A stretch of DNA of 60,555 bases, from positions 1-60,555 of the forward strand of contig CANJBZ010000026.1 in the NCBI GenBank assembly GCA_947473475.1, given 5' to 3'. This DNA is from Alphaproteobacteria bacterium. GTDB lineage: Bacteria > Pseudomonadota > Alphaproteobacteria > Micropepsales > Micropepsaceae. This document shows positions 57,559-60,555 of the stretch, piece by piece (within the stretch, counting starts at the first letter, position 1; each line of letters opens with the position of its first letter). Under the pieces are notes generated by a model that saw only the letters and a list, made by a program, of their open reading frames with translations, was not told where the DNA came from and made no database searches. Made by a program: the position numbers and the translations under genes.

Positions 57559-60507
57559 TTAGCTCACGTTCAGGTAGGCGACGATCTGGTTGTCGTCCAT
57601 GCTCTGGACCTGGGCCTGCGTGAAGGCGGCAACTTGGGTCGCATCCATGGCGCTGATGTTGGTCGTCGTCAGATTGTCGATCTGCGTCGTCGTCAGGCCC
57701 GGGATCTGCGTGGCTTTAAGGGCGCCGATTTCCGTTGTCGTCAGGTTGGCGACGACCGTGGTGGACAGCGCGCCCACTTGCGTCGAGGTCAAGGCGCCGA
57801 TCTGGGTAGCGGCGAACTCGCCGATATCCGTGATCGAGAGGGACGCGAGCTGGGTCGTTGTAATTCCGGCGACCTGCGTCGTGGACAGCGACCCGACCTG
57901 TGTGGCGCTAAGCGATGACAGATTGGTGGCATTCAGCGAACCGAGCTGCGTCGCGCTGAACTGGCCAACCTGGGTGCTGCTGAGTTCGCCGACGTCGGTG
58001 GTGGACAAACCGCGCAGCTGCGTGGCGGTGACGCCGCCGATCTGGGTTGCATTCAGTGAACCGATAGCCGTCGCATCGATCGACGAAAAGTTGGTGGCCG
58101 AGAGCGCACCCAGCTGCGTTGCCGTCAGCCCGCCGATCTGCGTGTCGGTCAGTTCGCCGAAGTCCGTGGTCGAGAGACCGCGCAGCTGCGTCGCCGTGAT
58201 CCCGCCAACCTGCGTGGCGTTCAAGCCGCCGACCTGTGTTGCGTCCAAGGCCGACAGGTTGGTCGCCGAGAGCGATGACACTTGGCTGGAGGTGAGGCCG
58301 GTGATCTGCGTCGCGTCGAGGCGGCCGATGCTGGTCGTCGTGAACGCCGCAATCTGCGTTGTTGCCAGGCCGCCCAGCTGGGTCGAGTTGAGCGCACCGA
58401 GTGCGGTTGAGCTCAATCCGGCAAGCTGCGTCGTGGTTACGCCGCGGAGCTGCGTCGAGGTGAGGGCGCCGATCGCCGTGGTGTCGAGCGTCGAGAAATT
58501 CGTCGCCGACAGCGCGCCGATCTGGGTCGAGCTGAGCGTTCCGATCTGCGTGTCCGTGAACTCGCCGATATCGGTGGTCGAAAGGCCGGCGATCTGGCTG
58601 GTCGTGATTCCGCGCAATTGCGTGGCGCTCAGGGCCGAAACCGCCGTCGAGTCGATCGAGGAGAAGTTGGTCACCGACAAGGCGCCGAGCTGCGTCGAGG
58701 TCAGGCCGCTGATTTGCGTGTCCGTGAAGTCGCCGAAGTCGGTGGTCGAGAGGCTGCGAACCTGCGTCGACGTAATGCCGCTTACCTGGGTCGCGCTCAA
58801 GCCGCCGACCTGCGTGGCGTCGAGCGCCGAGAGGTTCGTGGCCGACAGCGAAGCAACCTGGGTTGATGTGAGACCGCCGATCTGGGTGGTATCCAGGCGG
58901 CCGACACTGGTGGACGTCAGCGCCGCCAGCTGCGTGGTCGCCAGCGAGCCGATCTGCGTCGGCGTGAGGGCGCCAAGCGCGGTGGAGGTCAACCCGGCAA
59001 CCTGTGTCGTGGTGACGCCGCGGAGCTGTGTGGCGCTGAATGCTCCGATGGCCGTGGTGTCGATGGTCGAGAAGTTCGTCGCCGACAGCACCCCGATCTG
59101 CGTGGATGACAGCGAGCCAATCTGCGTATCGTTGAACTCGCCGATGTCGGTGGTGGACAGCCCGGAGAGTTGGGTTGTCGTCACGCCGCGGACCTGCGTC
59201 GCGCTGAGAGCGCCGATGGCCGTTGCGTCGATCGAGGAGAAGTTCGTCGCCGACAGAGCGCCGATCTGGGTGGAGGTAAAGCCGCTGATCTGTGTGTCGG
59301 TGAAGTCACCGAAATCGGTCGTCGTCAGACCGCGCAACTGGGTAGCGTTGATCCCGCCGATCTGCGTGCCGGTCAGGCCGCCAACCTGCGTTGCGTCAAG
59401 TGTCGAAAGATTGGTGGCCGAGAACGAGGCGACTTGGGTCGAGGTCAGGCCGCCGATTTGCGTTGTGCTGAGGTTGCTGACGCTGGTGCTGGAAAGCGCC
59501 GTAATCTGTGTGGTCGCCAGCGAACCGATTTGAGTGGCCGTAAAGCTGCCCAGGGCGGTGGAGGTCAAACCTGCGACTTGTGTTGTGGTCACCCCGCGAA
59601 GCTGCGTTGCACTAAGCGCGCCGATGGCCGTTGCGCCGAGGCTGGAGAAGTTGGTCGCGGACAGAGCGCCGATCTGCGTGTCGTTGAACTCGCCGATGTC
59701 GGTCGTCGACAACCCGCGCAATTCGGTGACGGAAACCCCGGTGATCTGGGTAGAGGAGAGAGAGCCGACCTGCGTCGCACTCAGCGCCGAGAAGTTGGTC
59801 GCGCCAAGACCCGCGATCTGCGTTGTGTTCAAGCCGCCGATCTGGGTGGCGTCGAACTCGCCCACATCCGTCGAAGACAGCGCGGAAAGCTGCGTCGTGG
59901 TCACGCCGCGGAGCTGCGTTGTATTCAGCGATCCGATGGCGGTGGCGTCAATGGCCGAGAAGTTCGTCGCCGACAGTGCGCCCAATTGTGTGGACGTCAG
60001 GCCGCCGATTTGGGTGTCCGTCAACTCGCCGAAATCGGTCGTCGAGAGGCCGCGTATCTGGGTAGCGGTCAAGCCGCCGACTTGAGTGGCGCTGAGGCCG
60101 CCGGCTTGCGTCGCATCAAGGGCGGACAGGTTGGACGAGGACAGCGATCCGACCTGGTTGGCCGTCAAACCGCCGATTTGGGTACCCGTCAGGCGACCGA
60201 CACTGGTCGTGGTTAGCGCCGCAAGCTGCGTGGTGGCCAACGATCCGATCTGCGTCGCCGTGAAGGCGCCGAGCGCGGTCGAGGTCAGGCCGGCGAGCTG
60301 CGTGGAGTTGACACCCCGGAGTTGCGTCGTCGACAGCGCGCCGATGGCGGTGGTGTCCAGCGTCGAGAAGTTCGTCTCGGACAGGGCGCTCAGCTGCGTC
60401 GAGCTGATGTAAATGGCGGAGACAAAATGTGCCGGATGGCGGCGTGATTGTGTACCAGTCTGGTTAAGAGAAAAGGGCTTTGAAGCCCCGGGTTGGTGTT
60501 GTGTCAT
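57559..60507 (-). CDS. Giant Ser/Thr-rich octapeptide-repeat protein, 982 aa
   Basis: Residues 35-978 are about 118 uninterrupted octapeptides with consensus [STND]-[AST]-T-[QND]-[ILVF]-[GSR]-[GAS]-[LFIV], such as TSTQIGGL, SATNFSSI, STTDFGEL. Ser and Thr make up more than a third of the chain; Cys and Trp are absent and charged residues rare. Octads occur in a fixed order that recurs every 24 octads. The last units (TQAQVQSM, DDNQIVAY) look helical, suggesting an alpha-type solenoid, but a beta solenoid cannot be excluded. No signal peptide, anchor or RTX motif is visible; the N-terminal 34 residues are unrelated. In-frame TGA 45 nt upstream fixes the ATG as the only start, though it lacks a ribosome site. 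Likely acceptor of the OGT encoded downstream (inference). Confidence 0.85.
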   Translation of the reverse strand: MTQHQPGASKPFSLNQTGTQSRRHPAHFVSAIYISSTQLSALSETNFSTLDTTAIGALSTTQLRGVNSTQLAGLTSTALGAFTATQIGSLATTQLAALTTTSVGRLTGTQIGGLTANQVGSLSSSNLSALDATQAGGLSATQVGGLTATQIRGLSTTDFGELTDTQIGGLTSTQLGALSATNFSAIDATAIGSLNTTQLRGVTTTQLSALSSTDVGEFDATQIGGLNTTQIAGLGATNFSALSATQVGSLSSTQITGVSVTELRGLSTTDIGEFNDTQIGALSATNFSSLGATAIGALSATQLRGVTTTQVAGLTSTALGSFTATQIGSLATTQITALSSTSVSNLSTTQIGGLTSTQVASFSATNLSTLDATQVGGLTGTQIGGINATQLRGLTTTDFGDFTDTQISGFTSTQIGALSATNFSSIDATAIGALSATQVRGVTTTQLSGLSTTDIGEFNDTQIGSLSSTQIGVLSATNFSTIDTTAIGAFSATQLRGVTTTQVAGLTSTALGALTPTQIGSLATTQLAALTSTSVGRLDTTQIGGLTSTQVASLSATNLSALDATQVGGLSATQVSGITSTQVRSLSTTDFGDFTDTQISGLTSTQLGALSVTNFSSIDSTAVSALSATQLRGITTSQIAGLSTTDIGEFTDTQIGTLSSTQIGALSATNFSTLDTTAIGALTSTQLRGVTTTQLAGLSSTALGALNSTQLGGLATTQIAAFTTTSIGRLDATQITGLTSSQVSSLSATNLSALDATQVGGLNATQVGGITATQLRGLSTTDFGELTDTQIGGLTATQLGALSATNFSSIDATAIGSLNATQIGGVTATQLRGLSTTDVGELSSTQVGQFSATQLGSLNATNLSSLSATQVGSLSTTQVAGITTTQLASLSITDIGEFAATQIGALTSTQVGALSTTVVANLTTTEIGALKATQIPGLTTTQIDNLTTTNISAMDATQVAAFTQAQVQSMDDNQIVAYLNVS
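57574..60405. repeat. 24-bp tandem coding repeat with 576-bp super-repeats
   Basis: DNA underlying the octads. A motif such as GAGAAGTTCGTCGCCGACAG recurs at roughly 576-bp steps (for example near 59233 and 58658, and near 59065 and 58492). Silent changes separate most copies, so the array is old at the 24-bp level. No spacers exist, ruling out a CRISPR array. Long open frames on the opposite strand here are a by-product of the periodic composition. Confidence 0.9.
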
Positions 60508-60510
60508 CGC

Positions 60511-60555
60511 GGGCTGTGAGGCGCGCGTAGCGGAGCGAAGCGCGGGTCACAGCCC
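60511..60555. repeat. Inverted repeat GGGCTGTGA...TCACAGCCC at the window's right edge
   Basis: 9-bp arms around a GC-rich core with GCGCGCG-TAGCGGAGCGAAG-CGCGGG pairing, immediately upstream of the repeat-protein ATG. It may be a terminator of the preceding gene or occlude translation start; it continues to the window edge, so its full extent is unknown. Confidence 0.6.

Noticed and set aside
57590-59533. 647-residue open frame antisense to the octapeptide gene, and similar ones at 59170-60216 and 59534-60085
   Set aside because: Periodic codons of the real repeat gene keep stops out of other frames. The products (valine/serine-rich or arginine-rich repeats) lack starts with ribosome sites and any recognisable domain.
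57574-60405. 24-bp periodicity suggesting a CRISPR array
   Set aside because: Repeats are contiguous with no unique spacers and lie in one intact reading frame.
57559-60507. Similarity of the octads to ice-nucleation octapeptides or to RTX repeats
   Set aside because: Ice-nucleation repeats have AGYGSTxT and RTX has GGxGxDxUx; neither pattern occurs. The hydrophobic spacing (3 then 5) also differs.

Overview
The window looks like chromosomal DNA of a GC-rich (about 60%) alphaproteobacterium. Evidence: a FixL/FixJ/FixK-type oxygen circuit with TTGAT-N4-ATCAA boxes, a HELKAP-type two-component pair typical of the group, BrnT, a SPINDLY-type O-GlcNAc transferase, many Tat-exported enzymes and many REP-like hairpins. 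A Rhizomicrobium/Micropepsis-like organism is my guess only. No rRNA, tRNA or CRISPR array was recognised. Density is high and insertion elements are few (one complete IS110 element and the tail of another).

Layout. 1-5 kb: tail of an IS110 transposase, a secreted GlcG/HbpS-like protein, then a tight four-gene operon (orphan substrate-binding protein, AtoE-like short-chain fatty-acid carrier, 4HBT thioesterase, FAD monooxygenase) that looks like aromatic or acyl-CoA catabolism. 5-11 kb: a low-oxygen island with a K+ channel, a FixK-type regulator, haem-PAS FixL, a FixJ reduced to its receiver domain, two small c-type cytochromes, a 46-residue membrane protein and an HtrA protease. Three of these transcription units are headed by FixK/FNR boxes; a fourth box sits far away at 46.19 kb before a 58-residue protein. 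11-18 kb: oxalate/formate-type carrier, GreB, two genes broken by single in-frame stop codons (a substrate-binding protein and a sensor diguanylate cyclase), a Tat-exported hydrolase-fold protein and the IS110 element. 18-31 kb: catabolic and secreted functions (molybdopterin hydroxylase large subunit, SDR, hydrolase, cupin, M20 amidohydrolase, large TPR protein) and two members of a three-member secreted family of unknown function. 31-36 kb: a kinase/regulator/lipoprotein operon, a glycine-zipper envelope protein and pirin. 36-46 kb: a BrnT toxin with an XRE-type partner, UbiD decarboxylase, the third secreted paralogue, a Tat-exported flavoprotein, two MFS carriers, PilZ protein and HMG-CoA lyase. 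46-50 kb: a periplasmic molybdoenzyme, cytochrome b561 and ankyrin protein operon.

50-60.5 kb is the most unusual part. It holds a TPR/glycosyltransferase, a radical SAM protein fused to a glycosyltransferase-like domain, an FkbM methyltransferase with a TPR tail, a GT41 (OGT/SPINDLY) transferase and, upstream of the OGT on the same strand, a 982-residue protein made of about 118 Ser/Thr-rich octapeptides arranged in 24-octad super-repeats. I infer a dedicated surface or secreted glycoprotein system in which the repeat protein is the acceptor. Gene families are read from sequence motifs; the functional link is inference.
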